From: an uncultured Saprospiraceae bacterium
Lineage (GTDB): Bacteria; Bacteroidota; Bacteroidia; Chitinophagales; Saprospiraceae
NCBI GenBank assembly: GCA_937942405.1
Contig: CALDEN010000115.1
Location: 1-5,634, forward strand
DNA: 5,634 nucleotides
Reading direction: 5' to 3'
Made by a program: the position numbers and the translations under genes. Positions within the stretch are counted from its first letter, which is position 1, and every line of letters starts with the position of its first letter. Positions 1-5,634 of the stretch are shown here, one piece after another. The notes below the pieces were generated by a model, which saw only the letters and a list, made by a program, of their open reading frames with translations, was not told where the DNA came from and did not search any database.

Positions 1-1
1 G

Positions 2-163
2 AGTGGAGGATCTGAGTTTAACGGACTCGTTACTACTGGAAACGGAGACTGGGACAGTCGTCGATTAAGCATCAATCTCAATTATCAGTTTGGAAACAAT
101 AATGTCAAATCTGCCAAACGTAAAAGTGGTATAGAGGATGAATCGGGACGGGTGTCCAATTAA
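2..163 (+). CDS. Outer-membrane beta-barrel protein, C-terminal end (partial)
   Basis: This is the last 53 codons of a gene that enters from the left edge, in the frame ending at the TAA at 161-163. The visible tail has a short Gly/Asn-rich turn, then an alternating polar/hydrophobic strand (RRLSINLNYQFG), then a basic-to-acidic extension (KSAKRKSGIEDESGRV) and the stop. A final beta-strand ending in Y-x-F-G, followed by a Lys/Arg-rich segment and a G-[IL]-E-D-E motif, is characteristic in my knowledge of the large Bacteroidota outer-membrane beta-barrel (TonB-receptor-like) family. Such proteins sit in the outer membrane, but their substrates are usually unknown, and none can be inferred here because the plug and most of the barrel lie outside the window. 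It converges on the minus-strand frr cluster, and the hairpin at 304-339 is its likely terminator. Family assignment rests only on the tail. Confidence 0.7.
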   Translation, partial: SGGSEFNGLVTTGNGDWDSRRLSINLNYQFGNNNVKSAKRKSGIEDESGRVSN

Positions 164-303
164 GTCAAAACTTTAATTCTAAACACCCTTGATCTTTGGA
201 CGATGAATCTATTAAACCCTTCACTAATTTGGAAATGCGTTAATTTAAAAATGCAAGTGTTTCTTATTCGCTTGATCCTATGATCCTTAAAATCACGAAT
301 AAA

Positions 304-339
304 AAAAGGACCAATAATTAAATAATTATTGGTCCTTTT
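304..339. terminator. Bidirectional Rho-independent terminator
   Basis: A perfect 17-bp inverted repeat has its left arm at 304-320 and its right arm at 323-339, with only AA between them, so the real loop must open a few A/T pairs. The GC-rich core GGACC/GGTCC lies mid-stem. The arms end in an A-run on the left and TTTT on the right, so the hairpin is followed by U residues whichever strand is transcribed. It lies 141 bp after the stop of the plus-strand beta-barrel gene and 22 bp beyond the stop of minus-strand frr, which is where a shared terminator for two convergent units would be. Confidence 0.9.
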
Positions 340-361
340 GAATTTCTGAAATATCGAAAGA

Positions 362-925
362 TTATACTTTCATGATTTCCTTTTCCTTAATGACTAGGAG
401 CTCTTCTAGTTTGGTATTTGCTGTTTTTACCATACCATCTATCTCTGTCTCTCTCTTTTTTCCCTCATCTTCTGGATATCCATCTTTGACTTCTTTTTTT
501 ACAAAATCCATCATTTTTTGACGTGCCGTACGGAAGCTTATTTTTGTCGCCTCTCCTAGACCTTTGGTCTGCTTTACAAGTTCCACTCTCCGCTCCTGAG
601 TCAACGGTGGAATGTTTATACGTACAAACTCTCCATCATTCATTGGCGTAAGCCCTAGATTAGCTTCAAAAATAGCTCGCTCTATGGCCGCTAACATCGG
701 CTTTTCCCATGGCTGGATACTCAATGTACGAGAATCCGCAGCAGATACATTGGCTACTTGCTGTAATGGAGTCGGTGTACCATAGTAATCCACTTTTATA
801 GAGCTGAGCATCGCCGGTGATGCTTTTCCTGCTCGTATTTTTTGCAACTCTTCTGCGAGATGTGTTAATGCATTTGCCAAGGTCGTTTTCCCTGTGTGTA
901 TCGTACTTTCTATCGTGTCACTCAT
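362..925 (-). CDS. frr: Ribosome recycling factor
   Basis: This encodes a cytoplasmic protein of 187 aa, matching the usual RRF length of about 185. With EF-G and GTP, RRF splits the post-termination 70S ribosome so that subunits, mRNA and tRNA can be reused. Family landmarks are clear: KIRAGKASPAML (29-40) in the first long helix of the three-helix bundle; YYGTPTPLQQVANV (47-60), the hinge into the small beta domain; DSRTLSIQPWE (64-74); NIPPLTQERRVEL (104-116); the conserved Arg132/Arg135 on the ribosome-facing helix; and a C-terminal KEKEIMKV. The ATG start gives a normal-length N-terminus, but the leader just upstream is A/T-rich with no clear Shine-Dalgarno sequence, as is common in Bacteroidota. 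It is the last gene of the minus-strand cluster, 46 bp after the metallopeptidase, and is followed by the hairpin at 304-339. In many bacteria frr follows pyrH; it does not here. Identity is essentially certain. Confidence 0.98.
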   Translation of the reverse strand: MSDTIESTIHTGKTTLANALTHLAEELQKIRAGKASPAMLSSIKVDYYGTPTPLQQVANVSAADSRTLSIQPWEKPMLAAIERAIFEANLGLTPMNDGEFVRINIPPLTQERRVELVKQTKGLGEATKISFRTARQKMMDFVKKEVKDGYPEDEGKKRETEIDGMVKTANTKLEELLVIKEKEIMKV

Positions 926-971
926 TAGATTAAATTTATATATTCCTGTATTCTTTGTTCTGATCAGACGA

Positions 972-1664
972 CTAGTCTCTTCCTAACATTTGTAATGCAA
1001 AGAAAAGAAACATTACTAAAGCAGACAAGGCAGCAGATACATAAGTCATTGCAGCCCACCATAAAGCGTCCTTGGCTCCTTCATATTCGGCACCTTGTGT
1101 AGATCCTGTCTCATCTAACCATGCCAGTGCTCTCCTACTCGCATCGAACTCTACCGGTAGCGTAACTAAACTAAATAATGCAGCTACTCCAAAGGTCACC
1201 GTAAGTGCGACCATAAATAACTGACCTACTCCAGCTCCCATCGCTCCCATACCGAACATAAAGCCCATAAATAGAAACTGCTGTACCTTAGTAGATACTT
1301 GTACTGCTGGGACCAGCTTAGATCTCATCGTGAGCATACTATATGCCTCTGCATGCTGTACAGCATGTCCACACTCATGTGCCGCAACCGCTGCCGCAGA
1401 TACATGACGACCATTAAAAACATCAGGAGATAAACTGACTGTCTTGGACGAAGGATTATAGTGATCTGTGAGCATCCCTTGGCCCTGAGTAATTTTTACA
1501 TCGTGTACCCCATAAAAGCTGAGCATCTCTTGAGCGATCTCTGCCCCCGTCTTGCCGCTGGATGTCGGCATCTGACTGTATTTTTTGAACTTACTCTTCA
1601 ATCTAGAACTGATCAGAAATCCGACTAGTGTAAAGAATCCAACTATTACATAATAAAACATCAT
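972..1664 (-). CDS. Membrane zinc metallopeptidase, YugP/Zn_peptidase_2 family
   Basis: This is a 230-aa integral membrane protein. An N-terminal membrane segment (about 3-19) is followed by a basic stretch (RLKSKFKKYS), then a soluble part with GKTGAEIAQEML (37-48) and DHYNPSSKTVSLSPDVF (67-83). The zinc-binding motif HECGH lies at 96-100 (His96, catalytic Glu97, His100) inside AAHECGHAVQHAEAY. Three further hydrophobic segments lie at about 126-145, 147-170 and 200-226. The conserved LPVEFDASRRAL block (169-180) holds Glu172, a plausible third zinc ligand by analogy. Motifs, topology and length all fit the family typified by Bacillus YugP. Substrates are not established as far as I know, so a membrane quality-control role is only a guess. 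The start is ATGATG, so either Met is possible; the first is used here. It lies 31 bp after serS and 46 bp before frr, on the same strand, and so is probably co-transcribed with both. Confidence 0.93.
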   Translation of the reverse strand: MMFYYVIVGFFTLVGFLISSRLKSKFKKYSQMPTSSGKTGAEIAQEMLSFYGVHDVKITQGQGMLTDHYNPSSKTVSLSPDVFNGRHVSAAAVAAHECGHAVQHAEAYSMLTMRSKLVPAVQVSTKVQQFLFMGFMFGMGAMGAGVGQLFMVALTVTFGVAALFSLVTLPVEFDASRRALAWLDETGSTQGAEYEGAKDALWWAAMTYVSAALSALVMFLFFALQMLGRD

Positions 1665-1695
1665 AGCTATTGTATTTTTTGCTTTTTTAAAAATC

Positions 1696-2976
1696 TTAAT
1701 TGATTATATCGAAACCCGTATACTTTCTTAAGACCTCAGGTATGACGATTCCGCCACTCGTTTGGTTATTTTCGAGTAGAGATGCCATGATCCTCGGAAG
1801 GGCTAGTGCACTCCCGTTTAAGGTATGGACGAGGTGTTTTTTACCGTCCTCCCCTTTATATCGCATCTTTAATCGATTACTCTGAAAGGTTTCAAAATTA
1901 GAGACAGAACTGACTTCTAGCCATCTCTTCTGAGCTCCAGAATATACTTCAAAATCATAGGTCAATGCAGAAGTAAACCCTAAGTCTCCACCACATAAAC
2001 GCAAAATACGGTATGGCAGTTCCAGTTTTTGGAGTAATCCTTCTACATGTCCGATCATTTTGTCGAGTACCTCATACGATGTACTCGGATGCACCATCTG
2101 TACGATCTCTACTTTTTCGAACTGGTGCAATCTGTTGAGCCCTTTAACGTCAGCTCCATATGATCCTGCCTCTCTTCTAAAACATGGAGAGAAGGCTGTA
2201 TATTTTTTAGGTAAGTCGGCTTCCGCCAAAATCTCATCGCGATGCATATTAGTCACAGGTACCTCTGCTGTAGGGATAAGATAAAAGTTATCTACCTCAG
2301 CATGATACATCTGTCCCTCTTTATCTGGTAACTGTCCCGTTCCTCTCGCAGACTCCTCGTTTACTACAAAGGGAGTATTAAGCTCTAGGTAACCTGCATC
2401 ATTGGCCTCGTTCAGAAAAAACTGAACCAATGCTCTTTGAAGTCTTGCTCCTTTGCCCATATAGACGGGAAAGCCAGCCCCCGTAATCTGTACGCCTTTG
2501 GCAAAATCGATGAGCTGATACTTACTCGCTAGCTCCCAATGTGGCTGAGCCTCTGCACCGAGATCTGGAAGCTCTCCTTCTAGATCTTTAAATACCTCGT
2601 TGTCCTCATCAGTCGTTCCAGCAGGTACTAGATCATTGGGCACGTTGGGCACTTGGAATAAGAGATTTTCGAGCTCTGCTTTGGTACTTTTAAAATCTTC
2701 ATCTAAGGTTTGAGCCTTTGCTTTAAAGGTGGCTACCTCCTCTTTTAAGACATTGGCCTCAGCCTGCTTTCCTGACTTAAAAAGATCACCGATAGATTTA
2801 GAATGTTGGTTAATCTTAGAAAGTAGTACATCCTGCTCTGTTTGTAAGGCCTTACGTCTATCATCAGCTTGTATAATCTGATCGAGTATGCTCATCTTCT
2901 CATCGGACCATCCTCTCTTCTTAAGACCTGTAATGATGGTGTCCTTCTGTTCTCGTATAAAATTTACCTGAAGCAT
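1696..2976 (-). CDS. serS: Seryl-tRNA synthetase (class II)
   Basis: This 426-aa cytoplasmic enzyme charges tRNA-Ser (and tRNA-Sec where present) with serine using ATP. Residues from about 30 to 105 form the N-terminal helical hairpin, the long antiparallel coiled coil that grips the tRNA-Ser variable arm. The class II catalytic core follows: motif 1 around 183-205 (FFLNEANDAGYLELNTPFVV); the serine-binding loop PTAEVP (235-240); motif 2 at 263-290 (SPCFRREAGSYGADVKGL through HQFEKVE), which carries the ATP-binding arginines; and motif 3 at 384-405 (HTLNGSALALPRIMASLLE). EVSSVSNFETFQSNR (354-368) is another family signature. Length matches bacterial SerRS (about 420-430) and no key residue is missing. 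The ATG is preceded by a weak AGAAAG purine stretch, and the N-terminus MLQVNFIREQ matches the usual family start. It is the first gene of the minus-strand cluster, so the promoter should lie in 2977-3382, though no convincing Bacteroidota-type promoter was found there. Confidence 0.98.
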   Translation of the reverse strand: MLQVNFIREQKDTIITGLKKRGWSDEKMSILDQIIQADDRRKALQTEQDVLLSKINQHSKSIGDLFKSGKQAEANVLKEEVATFKAKAQTLDEDFKSTKAELENLLFQVPNVPNDLVPAGTTDEDNEVFKDLEGELPDLGAEAQPHWELASKYQLIDFAKGVQITGAGFPVYMGKGARLQRALVQFFLNEANDAGYLELNTPFVVNEESARGTGQLPDKEGQMYHAEVDNFYLIPTAEVPVTNMHRDEILAEADLPKKYTAFSPCFRREAGSYGADVKGLNRLHQFEKVEIVQMVHPSTSYEVLDKMIGHVEGLLQKLELPYRILRLCGGDLGFTSALTYDFEVYSGAQKRWLEVSSVSNFETFQSNRLKMRYKGEDGKKHLVHTLNGSALALPRIMASLLENNQTSGGIVIPEVLRKYTGFDIIN

Positions 2977-3382
2977 ATCTTTCTATTTATTTATAAAACC
3001 CAAAATTGCGACTAAATATGCGTATGTCATATTATAGAGCTTATAATTATTGTGTTCTAAAATTTATTTATCCTTTTTTAAGATATGCATCTTGCAAAAT
3101 CAAAATTTGATTCCCTTCTCATTATTAGCAATCTCCCTTACGATCTATAGGTGTATCGACTGTTTCATGAAATATAATTCTGCAATTATGCTAAAATACG
3201 AGCTTGTAATCAAGGCTTTAATGGCTCCTCTAGTAATTAAATTTATGCCTAGCCTTTACTTTTCCATAAAAAGGACATAATTTAGCAGTTCTTATTAATC
3301 TAAAAATAAACTCTTAGCGTATACGGAAATAGCTCTACACTTAAATTAAAAATGATTTTTTTAACTTTTAAAGTAGAAAGCT
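2977..3382. other. Divergent AT-rich intergenic spacer
   Basis: These 406 bp separate minus-strand serS from the plus-strand sigma-factor gene and must hold the promoters of both. The stretch is strongly A/T-rich and I see no credible gene. The longest open frame on the plus strand (3050-3280) needs a TTG start, has no ribosome-binding site and has a low-complexity composition. A small AT-only inverted repeat (ATAATT/AATTAT, 3174-3189) and a purine/pyrimidine block at 3259-3278 are the only visible structures. No clear TAnnTTTG element with a properly spaced -33 box was found for either gene. The only near match on the sigma side (3362-3369) would leave almost no leader before the start codon. 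Confidence 0.7.
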
Positions 3383-3964
3383 ATGAGTGTACTGAATCTC
3401 ACCGACCAAGAGTTAATCCGAGAATATTTAGCAGGGAATGAAAAAGCATTTGAAGTGCTTTTGACCAGACATAGAGACAAAATCTATACGTCTATCTATC
3501 TATTTGTCAAAGACAGAGATAAGGCTGATGATATCTTCCAGGATGTATTTATAAAAATCATCAAGACTTTAAGAAAAGGGAATTATAATCACGAAGGCAA
3601 GTTTGTGCAGTGGGCGATGCGTATCTCCTACAATATGTGTGTAGATAACTTTAGAAAGAATAAAAGACGGACTAAAGTCAATGCTACTGAGACCTTCGAC
3701 ATATTCGATGTACTCGAAAACAAAGATGATAATGCAGAAACCATTATGATCAAGGATCAGTCTCATCGTAAAATCAAAGAACTCGTAGATCAGTTACCTC
3801 CAGAACAAAGAGAAGTGGTGATTCTGAGACATTATGCAGACATGAGTTTTAAAGAAATCTCTCAACTGACTAGAGTGAGTATAAACACAGCTCTGGGTAG
3901 AATGAGATATGCCCTCATCAATATGCGTAAGATGGTAGAGGATAAAGAATATCTTCTGAAATAA
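3383..3964 (+). CDS. ECF-family RNA polymerase sigma-70 factor
   Basis: This 193-aa protein is the normal size for an extracytoplasmic-function sigma factor that directs RNA polymerase to a particular promoter set. Region sigma-2 spans about 20-92: RHRDKIYTSIYLFVKDRDKA leads into DDIFQDVFIKII (49-60), the region 2.2 core-binding helix, then FVQWAMRISYNMCVDNFRKN (74-93), region 2.3/2.4, which melts and reads the -10 element. An acidic linker (about 100-125) follows. Sigma-4 spans about 128-183, with QLPPEQREVVILRHYADMSFKEISQLTRVSINTALGRMRYAL forming the helix-turn-helix that reads the -35 element. Regions 1.1, 1.2 and 3 are absent, as expected for an ECF factor. A purine-rich GTAGAAAG lies just before the ATG. 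No gene with an anti-sigma or zinc-finger signature adjoins it, so its signal is unknown. A strong terminator directly downstream makes it a single-gene transcript. The family is certain; the subgroup and regulon are not. Confidence 0.96.
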   Translation: MSVLNLTDQELIREYLAGNEKAFEVLLTRHRDKIYTSIYLFVKDRDKADDIFQDVFIKIIKTLRKGNYNHEGKFVQWAMRISYNMCVDNFRKNKRRTKVNATETFDIFDVLENKDDNAETIMIKDQSHRKIKELVDQLPPEQREVVILRHYADMSFKEISQLTRVSINTALGRMRYALINMRKMVEDKEYLLK

Positions 3965-3995
3965 ATAAGAATTAGCTTATATACAAACTATTTGT

Positions 3996-4029
3996 AGGGG
4001 TGATGCTAAAGTGTATCACCTTTTTTTTT
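3996..4029 (+). terminator. Rho-independent terminator of the sigma-factor gene
   Basis: The core stem GGTGAT (3999-4004) pairs with ATCACC (4015-4020). It can extend inward by G-U and C-G pairs to a six-base loop (4007-4012) and outward by G-U/A-U pairs with the first Ts. Nine consecutive Ts (4021-4029) follow. It lies 31 bp after the sigma-factor stop codon. It implies that the TPR lipoprotein gene 132 bp further on has its own promoter. Confidence 0.92.
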
Positions 4030-4161
4030 GTAGATATATGAAGTAATGATACCAAAGAAGACCATACGTTTCTATGTTTACATTCATTTTAGATGGCCTT
4101 TGATATCGACCGACACATCATTTAAGCAATCATCTTATTAGCTTTACAAAAAAAATATCAG

Positions 4162-5160
4162 ATGCGACTTTTTAGTGGATTATTTATAGCCTCTTTATTA
4201 TTGCTTTTATCATGTAAATCAGATAAAACTGCTACACAGACCAATCCATTAACGGGAGATAGTATTCTCGACCAGATGACCATGGATATAAAGGATAAAC
4301 CCAATGATCCCAACAACTATTACGTCCGAGCAAAATATCTCTATGAAGTAGAAAATTACGATCAAGCCATCCAAGACATGAATCAAGCGATGCAGATCGA
4401 TTCTACCAATGCCGACTACTTCCATCTGGTATCGGACATATTTCTAGATTACAATAAATCCAATAAGGCTCTCAGAGCTATGAATGCAGTCGTCGATCTA
4501 TACCCTAATCGGACTCCATCACTCCTCAAATTATGCGAACTGGAACTGATCCTCCAGCAATACGATAATTCCATCACGACGATAAATAATATACTTAAAT
4601 ATGATCCTCAAAATGCAGAAGCCTACTTTATGCTGGGGATGAACTTTAAAGAACTCGGCGACATGGATAAAGCAATCAATAGTTTCCAGACTGCTGTCGA
4701 AAATGATCCAGAACTCATCGACGGATGGCTATTACTCGGTGCATTATATGAAGAAAAGAAAGATACTAGAGCTCTCGATTTTTATAATAATGCGGTAGAG
4801 GTAGATCCTGAAAACATAACCGCTCTGCACAGTAAAGCCTATTATCTCCAAAATCATGGGAAAGTAGATGAAGCCATCAAAATCTATGATCAGATCCTGG
4901 CGATCGATATAGAGTATCAAGATGCTCACTTAAATAAGGGTGTCCTCTTTTTGGAAAAAGAAGATTATGATCGTGCCTACGAAGAGTTCAATATTTTGTG
5001 TAAACAGCATCCTACCTATCATTTGGGCTTTTACTATCGAGGTATCGTACATGAGATAAATAAGAATTTGGCTGCAGCCAAAGCAGATTATCAAAATAGT
5101 GTAAATCTCAAATCTGACTTCATAAAGGGAGAAGAGGCACTGAGGGCTCTGAAAGGATAG
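4162..5160 (+). CDS. TPR-repeat lipoprotein
   Basis: This is a 332-aa predicted lipoprotein. Residues 1-17 form a type II signal peptide: Arg2, a hydrophobic run (LFIASLLLLL), and the lipobox LLSC with Cys18 as the acylation site. After a short Thr/Asn/Asp-rich linker (19-48), the rest is about eight consecutive 34-residue tetratricopeptide repeats, roughly 50-83, 84-117, 118-151, 152-185, 186-218, 219-252, 253-286 and 287-320. Typical repeat patterns are visible, such as AYFMLGMNFKELGDMDKAINSFQTAVENDPE and ALHSKAYYLQNHGKVDEAIKIYDQILAID (shown here only in part: YFMLGMNFKELGDMDKAI). TPR arrays form superhelical protein-binding scaffolds, so the likely role is assembling or tethering a partner at the cell envelope; no enzymatic domain is present and the partner is unknown. 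The ATG has an A-run but no clear Shine-Dalgarno sequence. The gene has no neighbour in its transcript inside the window, and an octamer tandem repeat begins one base after its TAG stop. Confidence 0.92.
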   Translation: MRLFSGLFIASLLLLLSCKSDKTATQTNPLTGDSILDQMTMDIKDKPNDPNNYYVRAKYLYEVENYDQAIQDMNQAMQIDSTNADYFHLVSDIFLDYNKSNKALRAMNAVVDLYPNRTPSLLKLCELELILQQYDNSITTINNILKYDPQNAEAYFMLGMNFKELGDMDKAINSFQTAVENDPELIDGWLLLGALYEEKKDTRALDFYNNAVEVDPENITALHSKAYYLQNHGKVDEAIKIYDQILAIDIEYQDAHLNKGVLFLEKEDYDRAYEEFNILCKQHPTYHLGFYYRGIVHEINKNLAAAKADYQNSVNLKSDFIKGEEALRALKG

Positions 5161-5161
5161 A

Positions 5162-5245
5162 AGGTTTAGAGGTTTAGAGGTTTAGAGGTTTAGAGGTTTA
5201 GAGGTTTAGAGGTTTAGAGGTTTAGAGGTTTAGAGGTTTAGAGGT
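5162..5245. repeat. Tandem octamer array (AGGTTTAG) x 10.5
   Basis: Ten perfect head-to-tail copies of AGGTTTAG occupy 5162-5241, followed by a half copy AGGT (5242-5245), after which the sequence departs from the pattern. No substitution interrupts the array, which suggests recent expansion by slippage or active maintenance. It begins one base after the stop codon of the TPR lipoprotein gene, so it lies wholly outside that gene and copy-number change would not alter the protein. The plus strand is G/T-rich with GG pairs every 8 bases; the complement contains CTAAACCT units. Confidence 0.98.
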
Positions 5246-5289
5246 AAACTAAAAAAAAATTATACTCTTTAGATTTTTCTGGAAGTACT

Positions 5290-5329
5290 ATTTCTTGCTC
5301 CGTTGGCTGAAGATATTTCTCTGCGTTCA
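5290..5329. repeat. Dispersed direct repeat, copy 1
   Basis: This 40-bp stretch matches 5595-5634 at 37 of 40 positions by hand alignment. The last 25 bases (5305-5329, beginning GGCTGAAGATATTTCTCTGC) are identical to 5610-5634. Copy starts are 305 bp apart. Because copy 2 runs to the window edge, the full repeat length on the right is unknown. It lies in non-coding DNA. Confidence 0.93.
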
Positions 5330-5415
5330 ATATGAAAAAAATGTGGATCATCTATTGACTCAAAGTCTAGCTCCGTCCTATTTGTTTTTTTAATCTCGAT
5401 AGTAGCGTAGCGGAA

Positions 5416-5429
5416 AGAGAGATCTTCAG
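5416..5429 (-). repeat. Possible degenerate inverted partner of the dispersed repeat
   Basis: Read on the minus strand, this stretch gives CTGAAGATCTCTCT, close to CTGAAGATATTTCTCT in the direct repeats (5307-5322). The shared 8-mer CTGAAGAT is exact and the remainder is imperfect. It lies between the two direct copies. It could be a decayed inverted copy or chance similarity in pyrimidine-rich DNA. Confidence 0.35.
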
Positions 5430-5594
5430 GTTTGAATAACTAAAGGCCCAAGGGTTAAAAGGTTCAAAGAGTTATTAGTTGAATAAGTTAATTGAGTTAA
5501 TAAGCTGGTAACTTATATGGTTTATAGGTGTAAGGGATCAAAGGGCAAGTGTTTATTGTTCAATTCATACCCCTTAGCTTTTCCTTAAAAGGAC

Positions 5595-5634
5595 ATTCCT
5601 TGCTTCGTAGGCTGAAGATATTTCTCTGCGTTCA
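5595..5634. repeat. Dispersed direct repeat, copy 2 (cut by window edge)
   Basis: This is the second copy of the 5290-5329 repeat in the same orientation, with three mismatches near its left end and 25 identical bases at its right end. The window ends inside it, so the match may continue. The sequence just to its left (5578-5596) also resembles a spacer segment near 3259, suggesting that intergenic DNA here is built from shared pieces. Confidence 0.93.

Larger units (their letters stand above)
5161..5634. other. Gene-free, repeat-rich region
   Basis: No coding region of credible length or composition is visible on either strand in these 474 bp. The stretch holds the AGGTTTAG octamer array (5162-5245), an A-run (5251-5259), two copies of a roughly 40-bp dispersed repeat (5290-5329 and 5595-5634), and a G/T/A-rich low-complexity block (about 5428-5560) with loosely repeated AAGGTT-, GTTAATAAG- and AGGG-like words. 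No terminator hairpin with a T-run was found after the TPR gene, so its transcript may run into this region. The right edge lies inside a repeat, so the next gene is not visible. Confidence 0.75.

Noticed and set aside
878..895. P-loop-like TGKTTL near the N-terminus of the ribosome recycling factor
   Set aside because: Only GKTT is present without the preceding glycine-rich Walker A pattern, and the protein is an unambiguous RRF, which does not bind nucleotide.
1700..2284. Two plus-strand open frames (1700-1885 and 2060-2284) opposite serS
   Set aside because: Both are antisense to the strongly supported serS coding sequence and have no family features; they are mirror frames of a conserved gene.
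3174..3189. ATAATT-CTGC-AATTAT inverted repeat as a possible operator
   Set aside because: The arms are only 6 bp and purely A/T, expected by chance in this spacer, and it is about 200 bp from either start codon.
3050..3280. 76-codon open frame on the plus strand between serS and the sigma factor
   Set aside because: It needs a TTG start, has no ribosome-binding site and shows no recognisable family; its Ile/Leu/Lys/Ser-rich composition is what translated AT-rich spacer gives.
3569..3766. Minus-strand open frame opposite the sigma-factor gene
   Set aside because: It is antisense to sigma region 2 and the linker, with no recognisable motif or start context.
4065..4080. TAnnTTT-like promoter elements (4065-4072, 4073-4080; another at 4139-4146) before the TPR lipoprotein gene
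   Set aside because: Each matches 7 of 8 positions of the Bacteroidota -7 consensus, but none has a TTTG -33 box at proper spacing, and such matches are frequent in AT-rich DNA.
4744..4929. Minus-strand open frame inside the TPR gene
   Set aside because: It is antisense to TPR repeats and its repetitive Ile/Tyr-rich translation mirrors the repeat coding pattern.
5162..5245. CRISPR array or telomere-like chromosome end
   Set aside because: There are no spacers between units, so it is not CRISPR; the sequence continues for nearly 400 bp with ordinary intergenic DNA, so it is not a replicon end.
5236..5249. GTTTA/TAAAC hairpin at the end of the octamer array as a terminator for the TPR gene
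   Set aside because: The 5-bp stem has one G-C pair and is followed on the plus strand by an A-run, not a T-run.

Overview
The window looks like a piece of a Bacteroidota chromosome, possibly of the Saprospiria/Lewinella-like group; the finer placement is an impression only. Three things support the phylum. The left-edge protein tail is typical of Bacteroidota outer-membrane beta-barrel proteins. Gene starts are preceded by A/T-rich leaders with weak or absent Shine-Dalgarno sequences. A minimal ECF sigma factor lies near a TPR lipoprotein. Base composition is AT-rich, mainly between genes.

Layout: (1) 2-163, + strand: last 53 residues of an outer-membrane beta-barrel/TonB-receptor-like protein. 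(2) 304-339: strong bidirectional hairpin terminator between two convergent units. (3) 2976-362, - strand: a compact three-gene cluster transcribed serS (seryl-tRNA synthetase), then a membrane zinc metallopeptidase of the YugP type, then frr (ribosome recycling factor), with gaps of 31 and 46 bp. (4) 2977-3382: a 406-bp AT-rich divergent spacer with no convincing gene. (5) 3383-3964, +: ECF sigma-70 factor, closed by a clear Rho-independent terminator at 3996-4029. (6) 4162-5160, +: lipoprotein made almost wholly of TPR repeats. (7) 5161-5634: 474 bp of gene-free, repeat-rich DNA. It begins one base after the TPR stop codon with 10.5 perfect copies of an 8-bp unit, and it contains two copies of a roughly 40-bp dispersed repeat, the second cut by the window edge.

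The minus-strand cluster joins two translation housekeeping genes (serine charging of tRNA; recycling of post-termination ribosomes) with a membrane protease whose role here is unknown. The sigma factor has no recognisable anti-sigma gene beside it. A terminator separates it from the TPR lipoprotein, so any functional link between those two is only inferred. I found no mobile-element genes, CRISPR, rRNA, tRNA or clear novel system. The repeat-rich right end is the part most worth a second look.
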